From: Trissonchulus latispiculum
Taxonomy: Eukaryota > Nematoda > Enoplea > Enoplida > Ironidae
Assembly: GCA_030248195.1 (NCBI GenBank)
Contig: JASAND010022292.1
Location: 19,078-83,077, forward strand
DNA: 64,000 bases
Direction of reading: 5' to 3'
A program made the position numbers and the translations under genes. Below, one piece after another: positions 35,371 to 44,544 of this stretch; positions within the stretch are counted from its first letter, which is position 1; every line of letters begins with the position of its first letter. The notes under the pieces were generated by a model. That model was not told where the DNA came from. It did not search any database and worked only from the letters and a program-made list of their open reading frames with translations.

Positions 35371-35417
35371 CCCGGCTATATGGTCTCACCGATTGGCCCC
35401 AGATATGATGATGATGA

Positions 35418-36463
35418 GGGCTTCCCGTGCGAAAATGCATACATCCTTAAATGCAAGCAATGTCGTGTTGCAAAGTACCTATACAACGAAACAAGCTACA
35501 AATGAAGCTTTCCACTAAACTAATAAAACTTGATTCAGTGATGCTGCAGCTGAGACACAAGTTTAAGCAACCTTCCAGGTCATCTGGCAGCAAATTTGCC
35601 GCGGCTGGGAGGCCTTTGTTTGGTGTGCAGCTGAGCTGTCATGGTTGGCAGCTCAACTGAACACACTGTTGCGCTATGCAGGTAACTGTATGGCGCAGCA
35701 AAATTGTAGGTCCTGGCCGCCCAATTAAATTATCCGCACGGTGCACGATACAGAAGAGCAACAAAGTTCTCTGTAGCGTGCAGTCAGCTATATATACGCA
35801 CGCAATTAACATAGGAAAAGAGAGAGTGGGTTGTATAACACTGTTTATATCAGATTGCACATTGTGACAATATGCTTGCAACGCATAAGGCAAATAGAAT
35901 TTTGTGCCGTCAGCAAAAATTTGGGCAGACATTTTCAATATCATTTATAAAAATTTAAAATAACCGCGGCCCTATAATACTGCCTTCAGAAAAGTACTAC
36001 TAAAGAAAAATACTGCCTTAAGTACAGAGGATTTGTAAAATCAAAATACCTGTCGCTTACTGTTAGACATTTAAACGCGCCATGCAAGAACACTGTATGC
36101 TACCTGAATACACTGAGTTCTCTGAGCATGTAAATGCGTCGCTGCTGGTTTGAATTTGATTTCGAAATCAATGAAGATACCGCATGAATCCAATACGTCG
36201 GAACCGACAGAACTGTAAGCTACATAAATTGTCTTGGAATATGAGTTATCAGTGCTTATAACTGAGCCCTTAACACTGTCACATAAAATGTACAATGGCG
36301 GGTATACTTCCACCCAATTAGCAATGTAACTGGTATTGGTAGTGATACTGGTACTAATAGCATTAAAGTAGGCGCCAAAATTATCCGGCAAACGATCCAC
36401 AGGAAAATTGGACTAGAAAAGTTGGGATTTTGTTGGCAAATTACTGCCCTACTATCATTGCAG
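35418..36463. other. intron A, no gene recognised
   Basis: Mixed AT-rich sequence with short open frames on both strands (such as 36071-36400, - strand, about 109 codons) that carry no recognisable motif. Confidence 0.4.
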
Positions 36464-36627
36464 GATTAAACGTTGTTTTACGTCTGAGCTCCGAAGATTA
36501 TCTGAGTAATTCTGAAAGTGTTGGTGCTAAGTTAGTCATTCATCAGCCTTCGTCTCATGTTCATGTCGACTTATCAGATTCTATCGATGTTCTTCCAGGA
36601 TTCCATACAAAAATTGCGCTAAGAGGT
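36464..36627 (+). CDS. channel gene A exon: ENaC G-L-x-x-V-L core
   Basis: 164 nt after acceptor CATTGCAG; phase 1 to phase 0 with donor GGT|GTAAGT. Encodes LNVVLRLSSEDYLSNSESVG, AKLVIHQP, DSIDVLPGFHTKIALRG. This is the ASC signature (GL.LVL....DY......GAK..IH......V.PG..T.IAL). Together with YGNC it identifies the family beyond reasonable doubt. Confidence 0.95.
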
Positions 36628-36770
36628 GTAAGTCCGTCAGCTGTTGGTTTTAACTATAGGCTAAAGAAATCGTAAATTACAATTGGACTGATAAAAAGTT
36701 GTAGTCATCAATTATTTGTTTGATGCTTTTCTATAATAACAAATTGTGTGTGTATAGCTAATGTTGTCAG

Positions 36771-37466
36771 CACTCTTAGAAATGTTCCAGTAGAAACTAC
36801 AGGAATCACTTTTGTAGATGATAAATACAAAAGGTTTTTGTAGAAAATACAGGTTAAGTCTTGTAATTTCTACAGGACATCGTTGGTAGCTTTTACCGGA
36901 CATTGGTAGAATTCGTTACAAGTTAGACCAGTATTCAATACAAGTGAAACCTGAAGTTTTCACTGGTTTACAGATTTACTCTTCAGGAAAGTGCTCGATA
37001 CGCTGATAACGCAAACTGAGTATATAAGGGCGACAGTGATCATAATTTTTGAAGACTGAAATTTTTGAATTTTTTCAAATTTTCAGTCTTTCAACACCCC
37101 GTGGGTGAATTTTTGTAACGGCCGCTCTCTGCCGAAATTATTTTGGGAGCTGCCGCCCCCCGCACCTGTCTCCCCTTTTTGAAATGACAGGTTGCTCCAG
37201 TAAAATTTACAGGTTTTGTCTTGTAAAAACTACGGGTTTGGTATCTGATTTAGGATTGTCAAAAAAGGTCGAACAAAACTATATGTTTCTTTAGTATTTC
37301 CTCCAGGAAACTCCTGTAATTTTTTCTATTCGAGATGCCGGTGAAAATACAAAAGGTACTTTTGTGGAAAATACAGGAACCTCCGCTAGTGACTAACCGC
37401 ACAGGATCACTTTTGTAGAAAACTACAGGAATTCTTGTAATTTCTACAGGAGTCTTTTTAAGAGTG
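36771..37466. mobile_element. MITE with CACTCTTA termini and TACAGG internal repeats
   Basis: Left end CACTCTTAGAAA and right end TTTTTAAGAGTG are inverted. Inside, words such as TTTTGTAGAAAA and CTACAGGAATTC recur in both orientations near both ends. No target duplication could be fixed and no frame is coding. It lies wholly inside the intron between two gene A exons. Confidence 0.6.
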
Positions 37467-37656
37467 AGAATTAGCCATTTGAAGGAAACAGGGAATGCAT
37501 CAACTAGAAAAACCCGAAAGCATACGCACATTCGCTGATGCAAAGCTACTTCATTGGTAGACAACTACTGAGAAATTTGAGTTCTGCAAAATTTTCGTGC
37601 TCTGCTACATCAGCGATCCTAAATCTGATTGGTTGCAGTCTATTGTTTTATTATAG

Positions 37657-37752
37657 ACTCAACATAATGTTGTATCTGATGATAGTCGCAGGTGCATCCA
37701 CTCTACCGAAGAAATTAGTCCGTACTACTATGCATCAGATTATCAAATCGCA
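37657..37752 (+). CDS. channel gene A exon: ENaC knuckle/finger segment
   Basis: 96 nt, phase 0 on both sides, after acceptor ATTATAG and before donor GCA|GTATGT. Encodes TQHNVVSDDSRRCIHSTEEI and SPYYYASDYQIA. Gene B has an exon of exactly 96 nt (63161-63256) with RCIHSVEEVDPYFYSSDYKI. The conserved Cys and following aromatic stretch match the PYG-x-C...Y region of the family. Confidence 0.88.
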
Positions 37753-38064
37753 GTATGTGGATTGTTAAAGATCAATAAGTGCAGATAAAAATCGCAATAG
37801 CTCACCGCTCATCACGGTGGTGATTTCATGGAATTTCTTATTTTTAATTTTAATTTTTCTTTTCATTCACACTCTTGCCTGCTGGCACTTTCTTCTTGTA
37901 TAACAGAAGCCAACACGTCTCATTTGCTGTGCTAAATTCAGACAAGCACCCTTAATTACAACAGTTTGCTCACTCCACACAATTAATTTACCTAAAATGC
38001 AATGGGATAAGTCCAAACCACGAAAATAGAAAGTTCCATAGTTCTGTAGGAACATCAACTCTAA

Positions 38065-38230
38065 GGGCCTTTTCGCGCGCGAGTTAAAAGAGTAGAGTTA
38101 ATTTTTTTAACTCGTTTAACCCTGCAGACGAGTTAAAATGAACTGTTTAACTCTATTAACACTGTGCGCGAAAAGGATTGAGTTAATTTTAACTCTTTTA
38201 ACCTGTTTAACTCGCTGCGCGAAAAGGCCC
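38065..38230. mobile_element. PIF/Harbinger-like MITE with GAGTTAAA repeats
   Basis: Perfect terminal inverted repeats GGGCCTTTTCGCGC with TAA on both sides (38062-38064 and 38231-38233). The interior consists of GAGTTAAA/TTTAACTC words in both orientations. Same construction as the 8460-8868 element but with different repeat words. Confidence 0.8.
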
Positions 38231-38272
38231 TAAGACTTTAGTATCATTCGTGGGTGTCCAACTTTCTCCGAT

Positions 38273-38727
38273 AGAGATGAGCATTTCGGGCTGTCAGCGC
38301 GGCCCGGCCCGCGGGCCGGGCCGGGCCCACCTCCATTGGTCAGCGGGCCGGGCAGGGAAATTTTTTAACTGCGGGCGGGAGCGGGGCCGAAACGGGCCGG
38401 ATCAAATCTGGAAAATGTTGTAAAATCACTAAAACTAGCTACACATTTACTTTGGCTGGTTTTTTGGTTTTTATGGCAAAATTTAACATTTCGTAGCATA
38501 ATTTAGCCTCTCCATCTTGAATTGAAGCCATTGAAATTATATTGTTAGTTAAATTTTGGAATTTGGAATTTTTCTATTGGCGGGCCGGGTCTGGCCGAAT
38601 TTTGGAAGGGGAGGGGCCGGGCCCGGATGAAACTTTTGCCAGCAGGCCGGGCCGGGCCGTCCGAGCAAAGTTTTAGAGCGGGACGGGCCGGGCCGGGCCG
38701 AAAAGATTCTTCCCGTGCTCATCTCTA
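38273..38727. mobile_element. hAT-like GC-rich MITE
   Basis: Termini AGAGATGAGCA and TGCTCATCTCTA are inverted. Flanks TCTCCGAT (38265-38272) and ACTCCGAT (38728-38735) match at seven of eight bases, as expected for an 8-bp hAT target duplication. The interior is an irregular array of GGGCCGGGCC words in a very AT-rich genome. No transposase. Confidence 0.75.
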
Positions 38728-38974
38728 ACTCCGATATCCATCCAAGTTCCCGGTAAATAAGGGTGTCGAATATATGCTGCGTTATATTCGATTTCAGATT
38801 ACGGTCGACTGCAATATCAAATATTACGCCAAAACTTAGGATAACAGGCGCTAGAACCGAATAATTAGGATGACGACTAGCCGCAATAATCCATCCGACA
38901 ATTACAAAGGCAATTATTAAAGTGACAGATTATTTTAAATACAACAGAAGAACTGAATTAAAGATATTTAGTTG

Positions 38975-39124
38975 ACTCCGGCACCTGTGACCCGAAACTT
39001 TCTCGTTTCCGGTAGGACTCCCACGTACAACTACCGGATAAGCGCTCCGAAGCTCTGTCAACTGAGTTGCCGAGGCTATAGTCGCACTGAGCTGGAAGGA
39101 TTTCGTGTCCAAACTGAAGTAACG
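38975..39124 (-). mobile_element. tRNA-derived SINE, copy 2
   Basis: Reverse strand: TTACTTCAGTTTGGACACGA leader, CCTTCCAGCT, then the tRNA-like head GCCTCGGCAACTCAGTTG, box B-like GTGGGAGTCC, and the tail TTTCGGGTCACAGGTGC. Leader, head and tail correspond to those of the copies at 21861, 49231 and 49617. Confidence 0.65.
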
Positions 39125-39265
39125 AAAGCAAGAGTGCATTAAAACTTATCTAATGTTTGTGCCTATTTCTTTGCAGGATATCGTTTTACTACCTATAAAT
39201 AATAATATGAATACGTTTTCGTTACAAATCAAGTTCTAGGGCTCCCATATATTTTTATGTTTCAG

Positions 39266-39374
39266 TCTTGTATGGTAAGTGCAGCCCAAGAGATGTACGT
39301 CGAGATATGTGGATGCGCTAATCCCAAGTTTCTGTTTACTACGAAGCTTCCTTGGTGCAAGACTATAGAAGAGA
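39266..39374 (+). CDS. channel gene A exon: ENaC CGC motif
   Basis: 109 nt, phase 0 to phase 1, acceptor TTTCAG, donor GA|GTATGT. Encodes SCMVSAAQEMYVEICGCANP, KFLFTTKLPWCKTIEE. The C-x-x-x...V-x-x-x-C-G-C block is the post-finger signature of DEG/ENaC. Gene B's exon (63734-63842) is also 109 nt with MYVDSCGCANPKF. Confidence 0.93.
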
Positions 39375-40906
39375 GTATGTTATATTTTTCTTTTTAATTT
39401 CACCGTTTAGGTTTAATATTTAAGATTGGAAAAGTTAAAGTTTCCAAGATAAGTTTGTAGCAGGGTTTTAATGCATTGACATGTGTCAGTTCACTGCTTC
39501 GCAATTTTCGAAAGCGCAACACAAGTGAACGAAGTAATGAGTGAATTAGAGATGCTTGAATGCAACGTCGTGATACAAAGTACTGTGCTGTTAATAAGTT
39601 CCTAACGCCCATATGACTTTTTCTCAAGTCATCCTACAAATTTCTGTGGTACGACGCACGTCGGAGCGTGAGCGAACGTATATGTAGAACGACTACAAAA
39701 CATCGTGCTGCTAACAACTCGCAGATATGATCGTTTATAGTATATATCTCATATACTCTCATCTCTCATATAAGTCTCATATCGTCTCATATAAGTTAAT
39801 AGAAATAATAATTGAAAGTAAAGTTTCTTTCATTCTTTCACAAAATTTCTTTCAATCTGTTTTCAAAACCGACACATTAAAGGAAAGGTCAATGTTTGAT
39901 TGACGTCTAACGCATTTAAGCAAAAGCTTTATGTGCAACAGACGCACTCTGGCAATGAAGCCAGGATTATATTACACCTGACCATTTACGTTACGCGTAT
40001 AAATCCCTGAATGCACTCAAAGTTGTTATATAATATTTCCAAAACTAGACCTCTGCAAATTTATAGAAAGAACGACCCAAATCCGTTATCCGGCAGGTGC
40101 ACAAATCGTCATGCAGGGAGACTGCACAACTTCTAAATTTGTGCAGAATTTAATTTACAACTAAAATTTACTTTGGAACTCATGCTGCAGGCCTGAATCC
40201 ATGTGGGTGCTGTTACTTATTTCAGCCTAAATACCTTAATCCAAAATCCGGCAGGTTGTTGATTTACTATTATACAATCATCCCACTTCATTCATCATTA
40301 TAAATTCATCATTCCCGAAGGGCCTTATGCATTGGTTAACATCAGGTGTTGTCAGGGTATTTCCGTTGAGAGCAAAGTCAAAAATCTCAGTCGGACAGCT
40401 AAACGAGTTTCTGTTGTGCTGGATGTGCTCTGCATGGAATACTTCATTCCCGAAGGGACTTGTGTTATTAAAGTCTTAGCAGGTAAACATGTTCAAGTGT
40501 TGGTGGAAGAATTTAAAATTTTGTTGTCTAAGGCCCTTCGAAAATGAAACATTATAGGGTTCTAGTGATCTCCTCAACATAGCAATTTAGACATTTAACT
40601 AATGACAATAAGCTAAGCTATCTTGTTTAAGTTGTGATACAGGTACATTTATATAAGATACGTTTACATGTTATAAGTTTTCTTTAATAGGGGACCAAAC
40701 AAAAATTAACTACCAACCACGTTTTCTGCATAAGTTTGAATAACATAAAGTAAAACGAGAAACCACAAGAGTATCCATAGTCTTAACCGCAAAGTAGCAA
40801 AAGTACGATAGCCTACAAGTACCTTGAAAAAGAAAACAAACAAATACTCGGCAACAAGAATAAAGCATAGGCAACAAATAGCAACAACAACGAAAATAAA
40901 GCATGT

Positions 40907-42217
40907 TCACGCTTTTGCATCTTTCAAGATAGGCCATATCCAAGTTAATGCATTAAGCTTAAGACCTTTAGGATAGTTGTATCGAAAGCAAAACTCGTCC
41001 AACAGGGCTCCTCTAGAATGCTTTTGGACGCCATGAGCTGCAGGAATGAACTGCTTCAAAACGCCCCAGACTCCTTCAATAGCCTGAGTATGCGTTCCGT
41101 CCTCAGCGACGAATTCCTCATTATGATTACAAGTTGAATGCTTGCAACCACAACGATTCAGGTTGATATAGCTGCGAAACTGGTCAGAATGAATAGTTGC
41201 ACCCGGTGGAACATGGGAAGTTATGTACTTCAACAAAGTTTTCTCAGTCCGGTTAGCGACAGAATAGATCGCCAGCAGATGGGAGGAAGATTGAAACATC
41301 CCAAAAAGCCAGTATCGCTCAAATAGTTTTCCTTTATTACATTTCTGAACTTTCCCAGCTGAATTATGATGATGGGAGGAAGATTGAAACATCCCAAAAA
41401 GCCAGTATCGCTCAAATAGTTTTCCTTTATTACATTTCTGAACTTTCTGAACAGCCAAACGATTTCTGTAACGATGATCAGTCTCTTGTAATGTCGGTTC
41501 TTCTGGGGCCTCTTCTTCCAGATTGGGTTCAAAAGCTTCAGCATGGACGTCTTCAGGCACATGGAAAACCATCGGGTTTCGGCTAACGCAGTTGCTGATG
41601 CAACAACGGATCTGGGCAACCCTGTAAAGCAAAAAGGACAAAATATTCACTAAATACAACAAGATTATTGATAGAAGTCAATTTACAACTTTAAACTTCA
41701 TAGAATACGGACCGCCACATTCAGTACAAGATTCGCTGAGATGCAGTTAAAAATTAGCAAATGAAATTACTTTGTGTTAGTCCTGCAAATCAAGATATCT
41801 TACCATGAAAAAATGGTTTTCTCATCCACCTGGGGTACACACTGTGTGATTGTAGTCACATGCATACCAATAGCGAAGCAGTAGATGGTTTGCAAGAAAT
41901 AGCTCATTTCTTGTTTGACTCCTTGAAAAAAGGAACCATGCAGTTCCGACTTGCTCGTGTTGCACCTACAACAATAAAATTTCCAACCACATTTCCTGCT
42001 GTTGTCAGCGCTTGGTCATTTCTGTTCCGCATTTGTCACAGGATGGCACACAGAGCATTCCTTGATGCTTCAAGAACGCTTTTGTGCTCTCCTCAGATCG
42101 AGTGATATCAGCCAATTCAGAAAAGGATAAAATGGGACAGGAATGCAACTTAGCTGATATATCTTCCGACAATAATTTCCTCTGCTGATATTTTCGGATC
42201 AAATGCTTCAAAACCAA
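40907..42217 (-). pseudogene. Merlin-type (IS1595/ISXO2 DDE) transposase, damaged
   Basis: On the - strand: SEESTKAFLKHQGML followed by a zinc ribbon CDKCGTEM...KCGWKFYCCRC, with a frameshift near 42020. Then GSFFQGVKQEMSYFLQTIYC and a possible donor ATG|GTAAGA at 41807. Next, downstream of acceptor TTTACAG (41623), comes the DDE part: KCNKGKLFERYWLFGMFQ, SVANRTEKTLLKYI, ATIHSDQFRSYINL (Asp), CNHNEEFVAEDGTHTQAIEG and VWGVLKQ (Glu). A 93-bp in-frame duplication repeats the KGKLFERYWLF block. The first catalytic Asp expected before it is not evident in any one frame. Probably inactive. Confidence 0.8.
41279..41446. repeat. 93-bp tandem duplication inside the transposase gene
   Basis: The block GGGAGGAAGATTGAAAC...CTGAACTTTC occurs at 41279-41353 and, identically, at 41372-41446 (period 93 bp, spacer included). 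It adds 31 codons in frame. The two copies look identical, so the event is recent. Confidence 0.9.
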
Positions 42218-42389
42218 TTCTCTGTCGGGAAATGAAAAAGCAGGATTTAGTAGCTAATCCGTCCGTTGGACAGTTTCTTCATTCAATGCCGATGAGCCAG
42301 CGTCAGGAGGCTTTTGAACCTAAAACATAATAATATTTTATTTCCAAGCACAGGCTTCGTAAATGGTCAAATATTACATTACATTACAT

Positions 42390-42680
42390 GTAAAACCTGC
42401 CGGATATTCCATACATGGAATAACCGGCAGGCTTTACACGCTGAATATAGGCGAAAATGGCGAAAACCTGCCGGGTCTGGCAGGTAAGTAAACTAAATAG
42501 AATCACTTTTAAATAATCATAAATTCAGCAAGAACAGTATTCCTAAAACGTTATAAACATTTTTCGCTGCTTACTTGCTAAAATTGTTCTTGCCAGACCC
42601 GGCAGGTTTTCGACATTTTCGCCAATGTTGTACATGTAAAACCTGCCGGTTATTCCACATATGGGATATCCGGCAGGTGC
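42390..42680. repeat. palindrome rich in CCTGCCGG inside the Merlin-like element
   Basis: Arms of roughly 90 bp at 42390-42487 and 42592-42680 are inverted copies (AACCTGCCGG, TTCCA-ACATGG, GGCGAAAAT, AAACCTGCCGGGTCTGGCA), with an 80- to 100-bp AT-rich spacer. The repeated CCTGCCGG words match those in the element's terminal repeats. Confidence 0.8.
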
Positions 42681-42839
42681 ACTATTAGGAAGATTGCTTC
42701 AGAAATAAAACGCAACTGAATGCAGAACAACGATAAATAGATTTGGCAACCTCTTAACACAGTTCAATAAGAAAATTAAGACCGATTTTACTTATCCTCC
42801 TTCCACTCCTCTCTGCAAAGTATGCGTCTCACTTCTGTT

Positions 42840-43405
42840 TCAAACGCCGTTCCAATTTAGGCGCACGAGCAGCTTCAAGATGATCGTAAAACTCATTTGC
42901 ATAATCCAAACAGATCTATCAATGATTTGCCGTTCAAAAACAATGTTGTCTTCCAGACGGACTTTTTCAGTTTGAAGTCTGAAACCCAGTTTTTTCTCAA
43001 TAACCTCAGTCAAAGTTAAATAGGGCTCCTCGGATGGATTTATCTCGTCCACAGTTGGCATCGGCGGAAGAAAAATATTAGGTAAGTTAACAAATCTCAT
43101 TATTTCATTTCCAGTTTCGTGAATTGGAGTGTTTGGTTCTGTTGTTTGAGGAAACAAATTTCTGGAAACGTTTATACTGCGAGAGCTTTGCGCTGAAAGT
43201 CTAAGTCTGGAGTTTCAGCAACTGCAGTCGTAGAGCTAGGAGAATCTGCAGTTTCTGGAGCCAAAATATCTGGAGTTCCAGGAGCTAAGATAATACCTTG
43301 ATCACGTTCTGGTGAATCAGTATCAACGACACCCTCCTTCATGGACCTAATAAATGCTGCGAAACGGTTTTCCTCTTCATCTGAAGACATGGTGACACTG
43401 CGCAC
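42840..43405 (-). CDS. accessory ORF(s) of the Merlin-like element, unknown function
   Basis: Two consecutive - strand frames: 43405-43172 (MSSDEEENRFAAFIRSMKEG, then acidic/Pro-Ser text ending DFQRKALAV) and 43157-42840 (NIFLPPMPTVDEINPSEEPY, EVIEKKLGFRLQTEKVRLED). A frame change near 42900 would extend into a charged end, YANEFYDHLEAARAPKLERR. The character is acidic, with no membrane segment and no domain recognised. It could be an accessory transposition protein or a captured host fragment. Orientation matches the transposase. Confidence 0.45.
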
Positions 43406-43484
43406 TTGCTTTTTAGACCCAAATGTATAGCACCAGTAGCGAGCTTTGCAGCTGTGTCAACTTATTTGGTGGGGTTAGTCGCTT

Positions 43485-43821
43485 ATGTGTTTTTGTATTA
43501 ATTTTTCACAGATGAATCCGTGGCTTCAACTGCAGGATATGATTGGAAGTGCTTCTCAATGGCCGAAGCCTTTCAGAAAGCTTTTTTGGACAAAAGAGTT
43601 TCTGTACAAGGACAGATTCACTCTTACTTTGTTCTGCTGGTCCAACGGCTGCCCATTGCACATTTTCCTTAGCACTTATTTTTTGTGGTTGTCGGATTAC
43701 AGAAGAGCGGGAGAAATTCATCAGAGATCTTTACAATTGTTTGTCCCATGATGCCAACTTCAGAAAGCGATATCGCACATACTGTATGGTCCGAAGACGC
43801 TGGGTCAACTTAGAAAACTGA
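43485..43821 (+). CDS. second accessory ORF of the Merlin-like element (frameshifted)
   Basis: The + strand frame from 43485 (ATG also at 43511 after a possible acceptor TTTTCACAG) gives MNPWLQLQDMIGSASQWPKP, FRKLFWTKEFLYKDRFTLTL and LWLSDYR. Then the frame of 43543-43821 continues as EEREKFIRDLYNCLSHDANF, RKRYRTYCMVRRRW. Joined they would make about 100 residues with an aromatic-basic pattern, so one frameshift lies near 43700. An AATAAA follows at 43876. Function unknown. Confidence 0.4.
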
Positions 43822-44468
43822 GTTATTGTTAATTTTGCTGGGTGATTGTTATCTTGTTTTGTTAAATTGACACTAAATAAAAATGACTTTCTGACGACTA
43901 GTTGCTATGTTCCGCCTAGATTCTCGATGCAGTCATTAGTATACAAGCGGTAAGCAAAATAGTCATTGCTTACCATCAAAATTTACTAGGTACACAAGGC
44001 CCTTCGGGAATGAAGAATTTCGTGAAGTGGGCCGACAATATAATAGTAAATCAGCAACCTGCCGGATTTTGGATTAAGGTATTTAGGCTAAATAAAGTAA
44101 CAGCTCGCACGTGGGTTTATGCCTGCAGCATGAGTTCCAAAGTATCAGATTTTAGTTGTAAATTAAATTCTGCACAAATTTAGAATTTGTGAAAGCGCTC
44201 TGCACGAGGATTCGTGCACCTGCCGGATAGCGGATTTGTTCTTTCAACTACCTGTTTTTGTTGATGGTCATATGTGTAAACTTTATATATACTGAGGTTA
44301 CTAATTGATGTAATTAAGTTTACAAATATTAATCTGAATACAGTCCGCAGTAACAATGAAAACGCAAATATCAACATTAAAGGCTATAAAATGTGATATA
44401 GTTAGAGGTCGGAAATGCTAGCGTAGTAACAGTACAAACTCACTACCATGTGTGCATTTCAATTTCAG

Positions 44469-44544
44469 TTACTTGCCTGATTCAGCACACAGCGCAGATT
44501 AGCAACTCCCTGGAGGATCTACGACATTGTCAAGAACCTTGTCG
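44469..44544 (+). CDS. channel gene A exon: ENaC C...CxxPC segment
   Basis: 76 nt, phase 1 to phase 2, acceptor TTTCAG, donor CG|GTAATA. Encodes TCLIQHTAQISNSLEDLRHC followed by QEPC. C...L...C-x-x-P-C is the cysteine pair that closes the ASC thumb. Phases match the exons on either side (39266-39374 and 46682-46739). It begins about 230 bp beyond the Merlin-like element. Confidence 0.85.

Larger units (their letters stand above)
33345..35417 (+). mobile_element. non-LTR retrotransposon (RT plus RNase H), 5'-truncated
   Basis: A second retroposon in the opposite orientation to its neighbour. It has RT, RNase H and a terminal CCHC-like finger, and ends in an ATGATGATGATG simple tail at about 35405-35417. 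RT plus a C-terminal RNase H is typical of the I/R1/LOA-type clades. GC content is clearly higher than in flanking DNA, which suggests recent arrival. Confidence 0.85.
40070..44240 (-). mobile_element. Merlin/IS1595-like DNA transposon with ~260-bp terminal inverted repeats
   Basis: The segment 40070-40335 and the reverse complement of 43980-44240 match with scattered differences (shared AATCCG-TATCCGGCAGGTGCAC, TTTGTGCAGAATTTAATTT, AATCCAAAATCCGGCAGGTT, ATTCCCGAAGGGCCTT). Between them lie a - strand transposase of the ISXO2/Merlin type, a second - strand ORF pair (43405-42840) and a + strand ORF (43485-43821). The octamer CCTGCCGG or its complement occurs about ten times in the element, in both TIRs and in a central palindrome at 42390-42680. 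The element fills almost the whole intron 39375-44468 of gene A. Confidence 0.8.

Noticed and set aside
36071..36400. 109-codon reverse-strand frame
   Set aside because: No recognisable domain, splice support or repeat membership; within expectation for chance in AT-rich intron DNA.
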